Below, piece by piece: positions 9,219 through 18,500 of a stretch of DNA of 64,000 nucleotides. Source of the DNA: Aldehydirespirator sp965116195 (GTDB lineage: Bacteria > Actinomycetota > Acidimicrobiia > Acidimicrobiales > Aldehydirespiratoraceae); the NCBI GenBank assembly GCA_965116195.1, contig OZ220491.1:434001-498000 (forward strand), written 5' to 3'. The translations under genes were made by a program, and so were the position numbers. Position 1 is the stretch's first letter. Each line of letters starts with the position of its first letter. The notes below the pieces were generated by a model, which worked only from the letters and a program-made list of their open reading frames with translations, was not told the DNA's origin and searched no databases.

Positions 9219-9465
9219 GTTCACCGCACCATGTGCTCTTTGCATCATGCCAGAGGGACTGACACACCAAACCGGCCGTCGTGGTCGTTGGGTGAGTTCA
9301 CCGCACCATGTGCTCTTTGCATCATGCCAGAGAGACTGACACACCAAGCCCGCCGTCGTGGTCGTTGGGTGAGTTCACCGCACCATGTGCTCTTTGCATC
9401 ATGCCAGAGAGACTGACACACCAAGCCGGCCGTCGTGGTCGTTGGGTGAGTTCACTGCGCCGGTA
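9195..9465 (+). repeat. 77-bp tandem repeat echoing the truB 3' end
   Basis: The unit CCGGCCGTCGTGGTCGTTGG followed by GTGA occurs within truB at 9195 and again at 9272, 9349 (one base changed) and 9426, exactly 77 bp apart. Each copy repeats the last truB codons with the TGA stop, followed by the same spacer (CACCGCACCATGTGCTCTTT and onward). Copies differ by only a few bases. The array fills nearly all of the truB-ribF gap and contains no credible gene. Confidence 0.92.
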
Positions 9466-9512
9466 GCCTCACTGGTTGCCAAACAGGTACTGTCCCGCGC
9501 GCTGGAGGCTAG

Positions 9513-10460
9513 GTGGAACTGCTGCACGACATGCGCGATCGCTTGCCGTCCACGGTGTCGGCTGCGGTGGCGGTCGGTGTTTTTGACGGTGTTCATCTGG
9601 GACATCACGAGGTACTGCGCACCGTCCGGGAGGCGGCCCAGCAGCTGAGCGTGGCCTCGGCTGTGGTGACCTTTGACACTCATCCTGCCTACGTGGTGCG
9701 GCCCGAGAATGCCCCGAAGCTGCTAACAACCCTTGACCAGAAACTCGAGCTTCTGGATGCTCAGGGACTTGACTACGCATATGTCATAAAGTTTGACGAG
9801 AGTCGTGCCGGCACCCGGCCCGAAGAGTTCGTGGAGCAGGTGTTTCTGGACGCTCTCCACGCGCGCGCCGTGGTGGTCGGCGAGGACTTCCATTTCGGCA
9901 AGGGTCGTACCGGCAATGTGGCCGAACTGCAGAGACTCGGGCGTGAGTGGGATTTTGATGTGATCCCGCTGCGGTTGATCCGGCACCGCAGCGACGCACG
10001 GGAACCGGTGTCCTCAACCGCCATTCGCAGGGCGCTTGCGGGCGGTGATGTCGCCCGGGCCGCAGCCATGTTGGGTCGTTGCTACCGAGTGCGTGGCGTG
10101 GTGGTTGAGGGTGACAGGCGGGGCCATCTGATCGGATTTCCAACCGCTAACGTCCCGGTGCCCAAGCGGATGGCCTGGCCTGCTGATGCCGTGTACGCGG
10201 GTTGGTGCACATTGCCGGACGGAGCCCAGCGTGGCTGTGCCATCAACATCGGCCGTCGGCCCACGTTTTACGAACACGCTCAGCAGTCGCTGCTGGAGGC
10301 ACACATCCTGGACTTTGACGGTGACCTGTATGGCTGCGAGGTGCGGGTGGAGTTCGTGGACTTCCTGCGAAGTGAACGCAAGTTCGAGGGTATTCAACAA
10401 CTGTCCACACAACTCGCCGTGGATGTGGCAGATGCCAGAACCCGTCTGGGCCTGGTCTGA
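9513..10460 (+). CDS. ribF: Bifunctional riboflavin kinase / FAD synthetase
   Basis: Makes FMN then FAD from riboflavin. N-terminal FAD synthetase nucleotidyltransferase domain (VGVFDGVHLGHHEVL; residues about 20-160, with VVGEDFHFGKGRTG and PVSSTAIRRAL) and C-terminal riboflavin kinase domain (GVVVEGDRRGHLIGFPTANV; about 190-315). The 315 residues are typical. GTG start at 9513 follows GGAGG by about 6 nt. It is the usual neighbour of truB and converges on the aminopeptidase gene 15 bp away. Confidence 0.96.
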   Translation: MELLHDMRDRLPSTVSAAVAVGVFDGVHLGHHEVLRTVREAAQQLSVASAVVTFDTHPAYVVRPENAPKLLTTLDQKLELLDAQGLDYAYVIKFDESRAGTRPEEFVEQVFLDALHARAVVVGEDFHFGKGRTGNVAELQRLGREWDFDVIPLRLIRHRSDAREPVSSTAIRRALAGGDVARAAAMLGRCYRVRGVVVEGDRRGHLIGFPTANVPVPKRMAWPADAVYAGWCTLPDGAQRGCAINIGRRPTFYEHAQQSLLEAHILDFDGDLYGCEVRVEFVDFLRSERKFEGIQQLSTQLAVDVADARTRLGLV

Positions 10461-10475
10461 GGCAACGCGCAGGGA

Positions 10476-13250
10476 TCAGAATCCGAGCACTGCCCGCGCC
10501 AGTCGGTCGGCTTCGCGCACCCGGAAAGCCACGTTGGTGTCCAGTCTCTCGATGTGTTGAGCGATCTGCTTGGCACCCTGGGGTACCGGATGCCCTGACA
10601 CGAAGCGCCGCACCGAGCGGGCCAGTTCGGGTGTGTCCAGCGAGGTCACTCCCTGCAGCATCCGCGCCAGCGAGTTCGCCGGGAACCTGTCTTTGATTTC
10701 ATTCCAGTTCCGGGCCAGGAAATCCCAGGCCGCAGGCCCGGCCCGGTGGTTGGCCAGCGCTCTGCGCAGCAGGTACGGGCCGTCCTGGGAACGAACCGAG
10801 CCGCCCAGTGTTTCCTGGAGTATCGAGACAACCAGTTCGCGGTCGGGGAAATCTGCCAGTGCTGCCAGGTGACGTTGCTCGGTCTGGGGGTCTTTGGCCG
10901 TCTCATATCTGGTCTTGACACGTCTGAATTCTGCCGCATCGCCATGCACGCTGCTGACGGACAGCGCGGCTGCGGCCAGGGTGGGGTCGGGGTGATCAAG
11001 TCTGTCTCGGCATGCTGCGATTGTTTCGGGATCACCGGCTGTGGCACCACGTAGTCTCAAGAGCAGTCCCCGCAGTTCGCTGCGGCGGGCTTCTTCTGTG
11101 CCGTGCCGGGGCGGGTCAAGCCCGATTGTCTGGATGGCCTGATGGCTGGCCGTGGTGACAAGCTCGCCGAATTTTTGGGCTGCTGCACCGTCCAGCAGTC
11201 GGCGCAGGTGTGCCATCGGTGCCTCCACCGCCTGCCAGACAACCAGGTCGCGTTCAGATGGCAGACAACTCAGTACGAATTCCAGAAAGGTCGCGGCATC
11301 TGGTTGGCCGACCAAACTGAATGCCCATGCGTCGTTGATGACACCGTGGCGTTCGTCCGCGCTGAGTCCGCCCAGCCCACCAACCCGGGCAGTCTCAAGG
11401 GTCTCGGCATCCAGCAGACATCGATAGAACCCGGCAGCACCACTGTTGAGAGTGACAACGGTGGGCACTTGATCATCAGTCACATCAGCGGCATTACTCA
11501 CGTTTTCGTCAGTCGCGTCATCGGCATTATCAGTCACGTCAGCGGCATCGCTCACGTTTTCGTCAGTCGCGTCATCGTCATCATCATCATCATCAGTCAC
11601 GTCAGCGGCATCGCTCACGTTTTCGTCAGTCGCGTCATCGTCATTATCAGTCACATCAGCGGCATTGCTCATCTCATGGTCACGGTCAGCTGATATGTCC
11701 AGCGTGTTCTCGTGACTTCTGAGCAGCATCCTCAGCTCACGCTCTGCGCCGCGTGATGTCTGTACCCGCAGGCGCAGCGGGATCGCCCACAGTCGGTCGT
11801 CACGGTGGGACGGGTCAAGCGTGAAGTGATGCTGGGTGATCTTGAGGCTCCCTGGTTTGGAGTCCCGGGGGTTGGGTTGGCAGTTCACGGCCGGGTACCC
11901 GCCCTGATGGATCCAACTTTCCATGATCTGGTTGACAGGTTCACCCGAGGCTTCACCCAGCGCATCCCAAAGGTCGCGGGTGACGGTGTTGGCGTGGGCA
12001 TGGCGGCGCAGGTAGAGCTGCACGCCGGCTCGGAACACCTCCGGTCCCAGGTATTGCTCAAGCATGCGCACAAGAGCCGCGCCCTTCTCGTAGGTGATCA
12101 CGTCGAACATGTCCTCCGCGTCGTCAGGAGTGATCACCGCATACTCGACCGGCCGGGTGTTGGACAGAGAGTCAACGGACAACGCCGAAGCTCGACTGCG
12201 ACAAAACGTTGACCAGACCCGCCAGTCGGGTCGGAACGCGTCGGAACATGCCGTCTCCATGAACGTTGCGAAGGCCTCATTGAGCCAGATTCCCTCCCAC
12301 CAGGCCATGGTCACCAGATCCCCGAACCACATGTGGGCCAACTCGTGGTTGATCACGTCGGCCACACGTTGCAGGTCGGTCTGGCTCGCCGCAGATGGCT
12401 CCACCAGCAGCAGCACCTCACGGAATATCACGCAACCGAGGTTCTCCATGGCACCAAAGGCGAAGTCAGGTACCGCTACCAGATCAAGCTTGTCCGACGG
12501 GTAGCCCATGCCGTAATAGTCCGAGAACCAGCCCAGAGCATGTTCGGCTACCTCCAGGGCGAACGCAGTTTGGGCTGCTCGCCCGGGCCGATGAATCACC
12601 CGCACCGGTACGCCGCCACAGTTGCGGGGCTCAGTGGCCTCGAGCTGGCCGACCACAAAAGCCACCAGGTAAGTGGACATCGGCATTGACCTGGCGAAAC
12701 GTACTCGCAGGTGGTCAGCGTCAACCGGCTCCCTGGCCGTCTCTGCTGTGTTGGATATGGCCAGCAGGCCCTGTTTGACCACGAGCGAGGTAGTGAAGGT
12801 GGCCTTGAGAGCGGGTTCGTCCCAGCAGGGGAAGGCACGACGGGCATCGGTGGGCTGGAACTGGGTGGTGGCTATCAAATATGCATGACCGGACTCGTCG
12901 CGGTAGGTGGATCGGTAGAAGCCTCGCAGTTGATCGTTGAGGATGCCGTTGAAGCGCACGTGCAAACGCGCCGGCCCCGTCTTGAAAGTCCCTGTGTGGT
13001 TGCGGGGTGTGAGCGTGAGCCGCTCGCTCCGGTTGTTCAGATCGGCCGCGAGGTCAAGACTCCCGTCTGCGGTATCAAGCCGGGCCTCTGAGATGGTCAG
13101 GTCAACGGAGTTACAGACGATGGCACCGGTGGCCGCCACGATGTTGATGTCAATGGCAACGCTGCCGCTGAAGGTGGCCGCCGGCAGATCTGGAGCCAAC
13201 TCGATCTCGTAGTGCTGTGCCACAACATCGTCAGGAAGTCGCTGATCCAT
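10476..13250 (-). CDS. pepN: M1 family zinc aminopeptidase (PepN-type) with Asp-rich insert
   Basis: Cytoplasmic aminopeptidase removing N-terminal residues from peptides. Substrate motif GAMEN at 266-270, zinc site HELAH at 302-306 with the third ligand Glu325 (WLNEAFA), and an ERAP1-like C-terminal helical domain. Total is 924 residues; actinobacterial PepN is usually 830-870. The excess is a repetitive insert around residues 520-594 (plus-strand 11470-11690) built from units like DATDENVSDAADVTD with a run of eight Asp. It lies between the catalytic core and the C-terminal domain, where it may be tolerated as a loop. Confidence 0.95.
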   Translation of the reverse strand: MDQRLPDDVVAQHYEIELAPDLPAATFSGSVAIDINIVAATGAIVCNSVDLTISEARLDTADGSLDLAADLNNRSERLTLTPRNHTGTFKTGPARLHVRFNGILNDQLRGFYRSTYRDESGHAYLIATTQFQPTDARRAFPCWDEPALKATFTTSLVVKQGLLAISNTAETAREPVDADHLRVRFARSMPMSTYLVAFVVGQLEATEPRNCGGVPVRVIHRPGRAAQTAFALEVAEHALGWFSDYYGMGYPSDKLDLVAVPDFAFGAMENLGCVIFREVLLLVEPSAASQTDLQRVADVINHELAHMWFGDLVTMAWWEGIWLNEAFATFMETACSDAFRPDWRVWSTFCRSRASALSVDSLSNTRPVEYAVITPDDAEDMFDVITYEKGAALVRMLEQYLGPEVFRAGVQLYLRRHAHANTVTRDLWDALGEASGEPVNQIMESWIHQGGYPAVNCQPNPRDSKPGSLKITQHHFTLDPSHRDDRLWAIPLRLRVQTSRGAERELRMLLRSHENTLDISADRDHEMSNAADVTDNDDDATDENVSDAADVTDDDDDDDDATDENVSDAADVTDNADDATDENVSNAADVTDDQVPTVVTLNSGAAGFYRCLLDAETLETARVGGLGGLSADERHGVINDAWAFSLVGQPDAATFLEFVLSCLPSERDLVVWQAVEAPMAHLRRLLDGAAAQKFGELVTTASHQAIQTIGLDPPRHGTEEARRSELRGLLLRLRGATAGDPETIAACRDRLDHPDPTLAAAALSVSSVHGDAAEFRRVKTRYETAKDPQTEQRHLAALADFPDRELVVSILQETLGGSVRSQDGPYLLRRALANHRAGPAAWDFLARNWNEIKDRFPANSLARMLQGVTSLDTPELARSVRRFVSGHPVPQGAKQIAQHIERLDTNVAFRVREADRLARAVLGF

Positions 13251-13337
13251 CCGACTGACCGTAGCCGCTTCTTGGTGAGGCTTGTCACGACGGTGTTACG
13301 GGATTCGGAAGTTCCCGGAAGCTGATGATGCCTGTAC

Positions 13338-13440
13338 TTCCGACCGTCAGTTGTTGACAGTGGCTTCATTTCCTGACAGTTGCCAGTTTGTTCCTCGCGA
13401 TGTTGTCTGCAATTCCGACCGCCAGTTGTTGACAGGTTTC
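13338..13440. repeat. Two copies of a 75-bp-spaced repeat between convergently spaced minus-strand genes
   Basis: The motif TTCCGACCGTCAGTTGTTGA at 13338 recurs with one change at 13413, 75 bp on. It lies in the 212-bp gap between the aminopeptidase start and the stop of the upstream binding-protein gene. No reading frame or hairpin of note was seen. It probably belongs to the same class of intergenic tandem duplications found elsewhere here. Confidence 0.7.
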
Positions 13441-13462
13441 GCCAGGCTTTGGGGCTGGAGGT

Positions 13463-14752
13463 CTAGAAGCCGATGCTCGGGTCTATGAACTCGTTGGTGA
13501 TGATGTCGCTCGGCTGCATTGAGTCATCAACATCAAATCCGGCAGCCGAGATCTTGGCGATCACGCCTGCGATGCGGCCCTCGTCCATGTTGCCGACGGT
13601 GCTGTCAGGGCCGTTGCCGATCAATCCGAGTTCCTTCTGTGTCTCGACGGAGAACTCAGCCAGTCCAGGGCTGTATACCCAGTAGCTCCCGATCCGCTGC
13701 ACGATGTCCACGATCATCTCGTTGGTACGGGTCGGGTCGTCGGCAAAGTCCACGATCGCCTGCTGCACAATGGGTACGAACTTCTCCAGGCAAGGCCTGA
13801 GTGTCGCAAGATCGGTGGGACGTATCGCCAGCGTCTGGGAGTAGATCTCCAGCCCGGCATCGTGGATCAACTCATAAGAGATCGGCTTGGCCCATTCCTC
13901 GTAGATCTGCTCATAGCTGTAGGGAGACTCTGATGCGAAGCCCTGCTGTGCTGTGGCCCCGCCGTCGGCAATGAATCGCGCCGGGGAGCCGTCATATGAC
14001 GGGTCGATCTGATCCTGGGAAAGGATGCCCTCATTGACAAAGACATCAATGAAGGTGCCTCCTGCGAACACATTGACGACAATGCCCGCCTCGCCGATGT
14101 CGGCGATGGACTTGATGTCGGGATAGGTCTCGGGGTCCCACTGGATGATCTGGGGGTTCTTCTCCAGCGGCGCTATGACCGACAGCGTGGGCGTGTCATC
14201 TTTCTGGATGACCGCCTCGTCAATGCTGACGTAACCCAGCACGATGTCCGTGTCAAGGTACATCTGGGCCGAGCCGGAGGCGAACCCGATTGCCGGCCCA
14301 CCAGCGCGAACCTCGATGTTGACACCCGTGTCGGTGTCACCGGCCATCAAACTGCCGGAGGTGATCATGTTGGCGGTGTCAAGCGTGTAGTCGTCGCCCA
14401 CCATCTCATACAGAGCGCCGTGCTCGGACTCCGGGAACCAGTCGGTCTGGATCACAATCGGACTGGGGCACACACCTGAGAGGTCCAGGGGATTCGTCAC
14501 AGGTGCGTCGGGTTCGTCCTCCGTATCCGCAGCGGCGGGTGCAGGGTCGGCAGCGGCGGGCGCAGGGTCAGCAGCGTCACTTGTGGTGCTGGCGTCGCCG
14601 CTGGCGTCGTCGCCATCCGCAGCGGCGGGTGCAGGGTCAGCAGTGTCACCTGTCGTGCTGATGTCGTTGCCGTCGTCGTCGCCGCACGCTGAGGCAAGCA
14701 ACCCCAGCGACAGGAGTGCGCACAGGGCGCGAACCCAAGCTGTAGTTCTCAT
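13463..14752 (-). CDS. ABC-type substrate-binding lipoprotein, NMT1/TauA-like
   Basis: Predicted lipoprotein: signal peptide 1-22 and lipobox Cys23 (GLLASAC), then about 65 residues of Asp/Ala/Pro repeats (DPAPAAAD) as a surface spacer. The folded part begins near CPSPIVIQTDWFPESEHGALYEM, which resembles NMT1/nitrate-taurine-pyrimidine precursor binding proteins; AGGPAIGFASGSAQM and VINVFAGGTFIDVF-like segments fit a periplasmic-binding fold. No permease or ATPase of that family is adjacent, so it appears orphaned. The ligand cannot be told from sequence. Confidence 0.8.
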   Translation of the reverse strand: MRTTAWVRALCALLSLGLLASACGDDDGNDISTTGDTADPAPAAADGDDASGDASTTSDAADPAPAAADPAPAAADTEDEPDAPVTNPLDLSGVCPSPIVIQTDWFPESEHGALYEMVGDDYTLDTANMITSGSLMAGDTDTGVNIEVRAGGPAIGFASGSAQMYLDTDIVLGYVSIDEAVIQKDDTPTLSVIAPLEKNPQIIQWDPETYPDIKSIADIGEAGIVVNVFAGGTFIDVFVNEGILSQDQIDPSYDGSPARFIADGGATAQQGFASESPYSYEQIYEEWAKPISYELIHDAGLEIYSQTLAIRPTDLATLRPCLEKFVPIVQQAIVDFADDPTRTNEMIVDIVQRIGSYWVYSPGLAEFSVETQKELGLIGNGPDSTVGNMDEGRIAGVIAKISAAGFDVDDSMQPSDIITNEFIDPSIGF

Positions 14753-14979
14753 TGTTGCTCTCCTTTGAAGTCCTGATGGTTGCTGTTTGTCCGACAGTCA
14801 GTGTGCCACAACCTTATATGGTCAAGTCAGATGAGCGTAACCCATGAACGCCGTAACGTGCTGAGTCTTACAGGATGCACTGTGTGATCTTCAGGTTCAG
14901 TCAATGGTTGGAACCCATGAACGCCGTGGCCGCTTGACTCAGGCACACGTTGGTCGGCACAGGAACTCACTGAGGCAGT

Positions 14980-15300
14980 ACGTTGCTGGCATCCTGGCGG
15001 TGCCTGTGTGCGCACCGCGTTCGGTCGGTCCTCAGTGGAGGAGCTGAGGGCACGTTGCTGGCATCTGGGGGTGTGTGTGCGCGCACCGTGTGCGGTCGGT
15101 TCTCGGTGGAGGAGCTGAGGGCACGTTGCTGGCATCTGGGGGGTGTCTGTGTGTGCACCGTGTGCGGTCGGTTCTCGGTGGAGGAGCTGAGGGCACGTTG
15201 CTGGCATCTGGGGGGTGTGTGTGCGCGCACCATGTGCGGTCGGTCCTCGGTGGATGGGCTGAGGGCACGCCGCTAGCATCTTGGCGGTGTCTGTGTGCCT
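14980..15300. repeat. 72-bp tandem repeat array in the divergent intergenic region
   Basis: The motif ACGTTGCTGGCATC recurs at 14980, 15052, 15123, 15195 and, degenerate, 15267, spaced 72, 71, 72 and 72 bp. Each unit contains a GTGTGTGCGCGCACCGTGTG segment able to fold on itself. Upstream (14833-14940) a shorter motif CCCATGAACGCCGT occurs twice. The 611-bp gap lies between the divergent binding-protein and ABC exporter genes, so promoters for both must lie in or beside the array. No gene is supported. Confidence 0.85.
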
Positions 15301-15363
15301 GCGTCAGTCGGTGCCTTCCGCTGTGACTGATCGGAGTGCTGTTGATGGCAATATGAGCCGAAC

Positions 15364-16395
15364 ATGACCGGCCACGGTGATCTGGCGGTTGAGGCCAGCG
15401 TCTTGGTGCGAACATTCGGGCGCACAACGGCTGTGGACGGCTTGGATCTGGCGGTGCGTTCGGGGGAGATCTACGGCTTTCTCGGGCCCAACGGCGCGGG
15501 TAAGAGCACCACGGTGCGCATGCTGTGCACGCTTCTGAAGCCCACCTCCGGCTGGGCCAGGGTCGCGGGTTATGACGTGGTGAAGAACCCCGGCGAGGTA
15601 CGGGTTCGCATCGGCGTGGCCATGCAGGAAGCGGCACTTGATGAGCGCCAGACCGGACGTGAGATACTTGATCTGCAGGCGCGTCTCTATGGGTTGAGTG
15701 CGTCTGACCGCCGTGAGTCGATAGCCCGGGCGGTTGAGTTGGCAGCCATCGGCGATGCCATGGACGCTCGGGTGGGTACCTACAGTGGCGGAATGAGACG
15801 CCGCTTGGATCTGGCGGCTTCTCTGATACACGGGCCTCAGATGATCTTTTTGGATGAGCCCACTACCGGCCTTGATCCCGTGAGCCGTGCCCAGGTGTGG
15901 GATGAAGTGCGCCGCCTCAACCGCGATCTGGGAGTGACCGTCTTTTTGACCACCCAGTACCTGGAAGAGGCCGATGTTCTGGCCGACCGTGTGGCGATCA
16001 TCGCTGGTGGTCAGATAGTGGAGCACGGCGCACCGGTTGACCTCAAACGGGCTGTCGGTGCTGATGTGATCGTCGTTGATCTGGCTCCTGACCGCATTGC
16101 GCCTGCGGCTGAGGTGGCCGAGACCCTGGCAGAAGTGGACTCTGTCACGCGGGGCCGCAGAGGCATCACGGTGGCGACTGCGGACGGCGCGGCGCTGGTG
16201 GGTCGGGTGGCTGTGGCTCTCAGCGATGCTGGACTGCACCCTGGTTCGCTGACTGTTCGCACCCCCTCGCTTGACGATGTGTTCCTGCGGGCAACGGGAT
16301 ACCGGATGTCGGCTGCGGACTCCGAGGGTGACCGTGCCGGTGTCGCAAGCGTTGGTGCAGGCTCCGGAAGCACCGGCGAGCGGGAGGAGTCATGA
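15364..16395 (+). CDS. ABC exporter ATP-binding protein, DrrA/daunorubicin-resistance type
   Basis: Nucleotide-binding subunit of an ABC-2 type exporter. Walker A GPNGAGKST, signature TYSGGMRRRLDLA, Walker B MIFLDEPTTGLDP, H-loop region replaced by the family's TTQYLEEAD. The C-terminal extension (about 250-343) fits the DrrA family. ATG at 15364. Its TGA overlaps an ATG as ATGA at the start of the permease leader, so the two subunits are probably co-translated. The transported compound is unknown. Confidence 0.9.
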   Translation: MTGHGDLAVEASVLVRTFGRTTAVDGLDLAVRSGEIYGFLGPNGAGKSTTVRMLCTLLKPTSGWARVAGYDVVKNPGEVRVRIGVAMQEAALDERQTGREILDLQARLYGLSASDRRESIARAVELAAIGDAMDARVGTYSGGMRRRLDLAASLIHGPQMIFLDEPTTGLDPVSRAQVWDEVRRLNRDLGVTVFLTTQYLEEADVLADRVAIIAGGQIVEHGAPVDLKRAVGADVIVVDLAPDRIAPAAEVAETLAEVDSVTRGRRGITVATADGAALVGRVAVALSDAGLHPGSLTVRTPSLDDVFLRATGYRMSAADSEGDRAGVASVGAGSGSTGEREES

Positions 16396-16480
16396 GTTCG
16401 TCGTTTCCGGAGCCAGGAGTGCCATGAGTTCGTCGTTTCCAGAGCCAGTAGTCATGAGTTCGTCACCTTCATCTCCGGAG
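16392..16480 (+). repeat. Three successive copies of the exporter permease start region
   Basis: ATGAGTTCGTCGTTTCC at 16392 is repeated at 16424 (32 bp later) and ATGAGTTCGTCACC follows at 16454 (30 bp later). The first copy encodes MSSSFPEPGVP and stops at TGA 16425, overlapping the next ATG at 16424 as ATGA. The second and third copies are in frame with each other and with the permease. The array is thus a stepwise re-initiation ladder between the ATPase and permease genes. Confidence 0.85.
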
Positions 16481-17272
16481 TCCGTCGGTGCAGGGGTGCG
16501 CATGGCCCGGTCCGTGGGGATATTCACTGACATTGCGACGGTCGCCAAACGCTCCGTGCGAAGCCTGGGCCGTGAGCCCGAGGCCCTCGCTCCGGCATTG
16601 ATCATCCCGGTGTTCTTCTTCATCGTGAACACGGGCGCACTGGAGTCGTTCGTGGAACGCATGCCCGGCATTGACTACCGGGCGTTCCAGATTCCGGTGG
16701 CCATCATCTTTGCTGTCACGGGCATCTCCCGCGCCTCGGTACTGGTGACCGACATCCAGACCGGTTACCTGGATCGCATGCTCGTGACACCTGTGCGACG
16801 ATCAACCTTGTTGTTGGGGATGATGGTCGCAGATGTGGTGTTGGCGATCTCCCTTTCTCTGGTCGTGGTTGCCATGGGGTTTGTTGCCGGCGTGAGCTTT
16901 GGCACCGGGGTGGCCGGGTTGTTTTTGCTGTTGGCCTTTGCGGTGGCGTGGAGTCTCGCCTTCACCGGCTTTCCATACACAGTGGCTTTGCGCACCGGCA
17001 ATCCGGCGGCGGTCAACTCGGCTTTTCTGATCTTCTTCCCGTTCGCCTTTCTGACTCCTGCCTACCTGCCCCGCGACTTGATGACCGGTTGGATGCAGGC
17101 CGTGTCAGCCTGGAATCCGGTTACCTACCTGCTTGAAGCCATGCGCTCGCTGCTGTCGGAAGGCTGGGACGCTGCTGCCCTCGGCAAGGGCGCTGCTGCC
17201 ATCGCCGGACTGGGGGTCATAACGTTCGTGATGGCCTTCCGCTCCCTCGCCCACCGCGTGGCCACCGGCTGA
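16424..17272 (+). CDS. ABC-2 type exporter permease (DrrB-like)
   Basis: Integral membrane partner of the preceding ATPase. After about 45 polar residues come six predicted hydrophobic segments (ALAPALIIPVFFFIVNTGAL; TLLLGMMVADVVLAISLSLV; VAGLFLLLAFAVAWSLAF; AFLIFFPFAFLTPAYLP; a C-terminal helix). The motif YLPRDLMTGWMQAVSAWNP is typical of the family. The start is placed at ATG 16424, which couples to a preceding mini-ORF; ATG 16454 is equally possible because the N-terminus is itself a repeat. Confidence 0.88.
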   Translation: MSSSFPEPVVMSSSPSSPESVGAGVRMARSVGIFTDIATVAKRSVRSLGREPEALAPALIIPVFFFIVNTGALESFVERMPGIDYRAFQIPVAIIFAVTGISRASVLVTDIQTGYLDRMLVTPVRRSTLLLGMMVADVVLAISLSLVVVAMGFVAGVSFGTGVAGLFLLLAFAVAWSLAFTGFPYTVALRTGNPAAVNSAFLIFFPFAFLTPAYLPRDLMTGWMQAVSAWNPVTYLLEAMRSLLSEGWDAAALGKGAAAIAGLGVITFVMAFRSLAHRVATG

Positions 17273-17352
17273 GTCAGCCCCACCGCCCGCGAGTATCTGT
17301 GTCAACAAGCACGTAGACAGCGCATATTGTTTGTGGTGCTACCATCATCGGT

Positions 17353-18033
17353 ATGCACATATCCGAGACAGCAGCAGCCAGGAATTGGGTGGTCGGCTTG
17401 CAGCCGGGCACCTGGTTTTGGAATCGCGAAGTACCGGCTCGCCCGAACATTGCTCGCACTGTCCTGCACCAATTGAAGAACGACCCGAAACAGGGCATCT
17501 GGCGAGTCGCTCAAGGGCTGTACTGGCGTGGCTGGCCCGAAGACCACGCATATCACGCTCGCGGGCCCAGCACGCAGGTAGGCTCACTGATTCTGGCTGG
17601 TCCCGGGGCAGGACTCGCGGGGTGGTCAGCTCTCAACAGCTTGGGGTGGACTCTGCAATGCCCTGTCACCGTACAGGTATCCGTTTGCCTGCCATGCAAG
17701 GGTAGGTTGCCTCGCCCTATTGGATCATCGGTTTTTTACTACCGCAACTGTAACTCCAGGCGTCTTGATTTGACTTGGGCTGAGGTGACGGTACTAGAAG
17801 CCATACCTATGATGTGGTACAGCGAAGAGCCTTGGCAGGAGTGTCTGGACAACTTGGTTAGTGGTGTCTCGGAAACCAGACTAGGGTGGGGATCGGAGTT
17901 CACGAATATCCGGCCTCAGATGCTGACATGGGCTTCCGAGACTGAGGCGAAGGTGTCAGCTGACACGCTTCATCGTATCGGTGATGTAGCATCGCATATA
18001 TCTAGACACAAGGAAGTAAAAGTGTCGGCATGA
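17353..18033 (+). CDS. AbiEi-like (type IV antitoxin / DUF6088-type) protein, orphan
   Basis: 226 residues. The N-terminus fits a winged-helix with RTVLHQLKNDPKQGIWRVAQGLYWRG, and the following part (SLILAGPGAGLAGWSALNSLGW, later TWAEVTVLEAI) resembles the AbiEi antitoxin core, where such proteins repress their own operon and counter an AbiEii nucleotidyltransferase. No nucleotidyltransferase follows; the next 460 bp hold no clear gene. Base composition is visibly less GC-rich than neighbours, which suggests horizontal acquisition. The family call rests on pattern only. Confidence 0.5.
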   Translation: MHISETAAARNWVVGLQPGTWFWNREVPARPNIARTVLHQLKNDPKQGIWRVAQGLYWRGWPEDHAYHARGPSTQVGSLILAGPGAGLAGWSALNSLGWTLQCPVTVQVSVCLPCKGRLPRPIGSSVFYYRNCNSRRLDLTWAEVTVLEAIPMMWYSEEPWQECLDNLVSGVSETRLGWGSEFTNIRPQMLTWASETEAKVSADTLHRIGDVASHISRHKEVKVSA

Positions 18034-18216
18034 TTGCGGGACGATTCGCTTCTACTGGCACTATTGAGGCTGATCTGCGCTGCTATAAGTCGGTAGTTTG
18101 CGCACAATCACAGAGTCAGCACAAAAGTGTACACAGGTGATAGATCACGCTGCATACCTAAGTTCTGAGGTGTTGATGCAGACAGATATTGTTGAGGATG
18201 AAAGACGGCCCGGAGT

Positions 18217-18351
18217 ATGCGAAGGAGCGCCCGGGTTAGCTGGGAGCATGCTCTCCGTGATGGCTACGAGGCGATGAGCCAAATGATCTGGGGGCGGCAG
18301 CCTCCGATTGATGAGGCCCTTGAACTGGCTGCGTCGTTGGACGGCGGCTAG
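18217..18351 (+). pseudogene. Possible remnant of a small MazE-like antitoxin
   Basis: A 44-codon frame ends ALRDGYEAMSQ...PIDEALELAASLDGG, reminiscent of the short C-terminal helices of MazE-like antitoxins. There is no convincing ribosome-binding site, no DNA-binding N-terminus and no toxin gene next to it. It lies in the low-GC gap (18034-18500) after the AbiEi-like gene. Otherwise that gap shows nothing recognisable. Confidence 0.22.
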
Positions 18352-18500
18352 GTGCTGTCGACAACTGCTGCCCCAAAAACAAATCCTCTTCCTCCTCTGC
18401 TCTCCTCGGCTAGGGCATCGCTTGTTGCGCGCGGGTGTCAGGGGCCAGGGAACAGGTCCTCCTGCTCCCGTCTACAGTAGGGTGACTGTTGGGAGGATTG

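Noticed and set aside
14980..15300. CRISPR array
   Set aside because: Whole 72-bp units are repeated, not short repeats with unique spacers.
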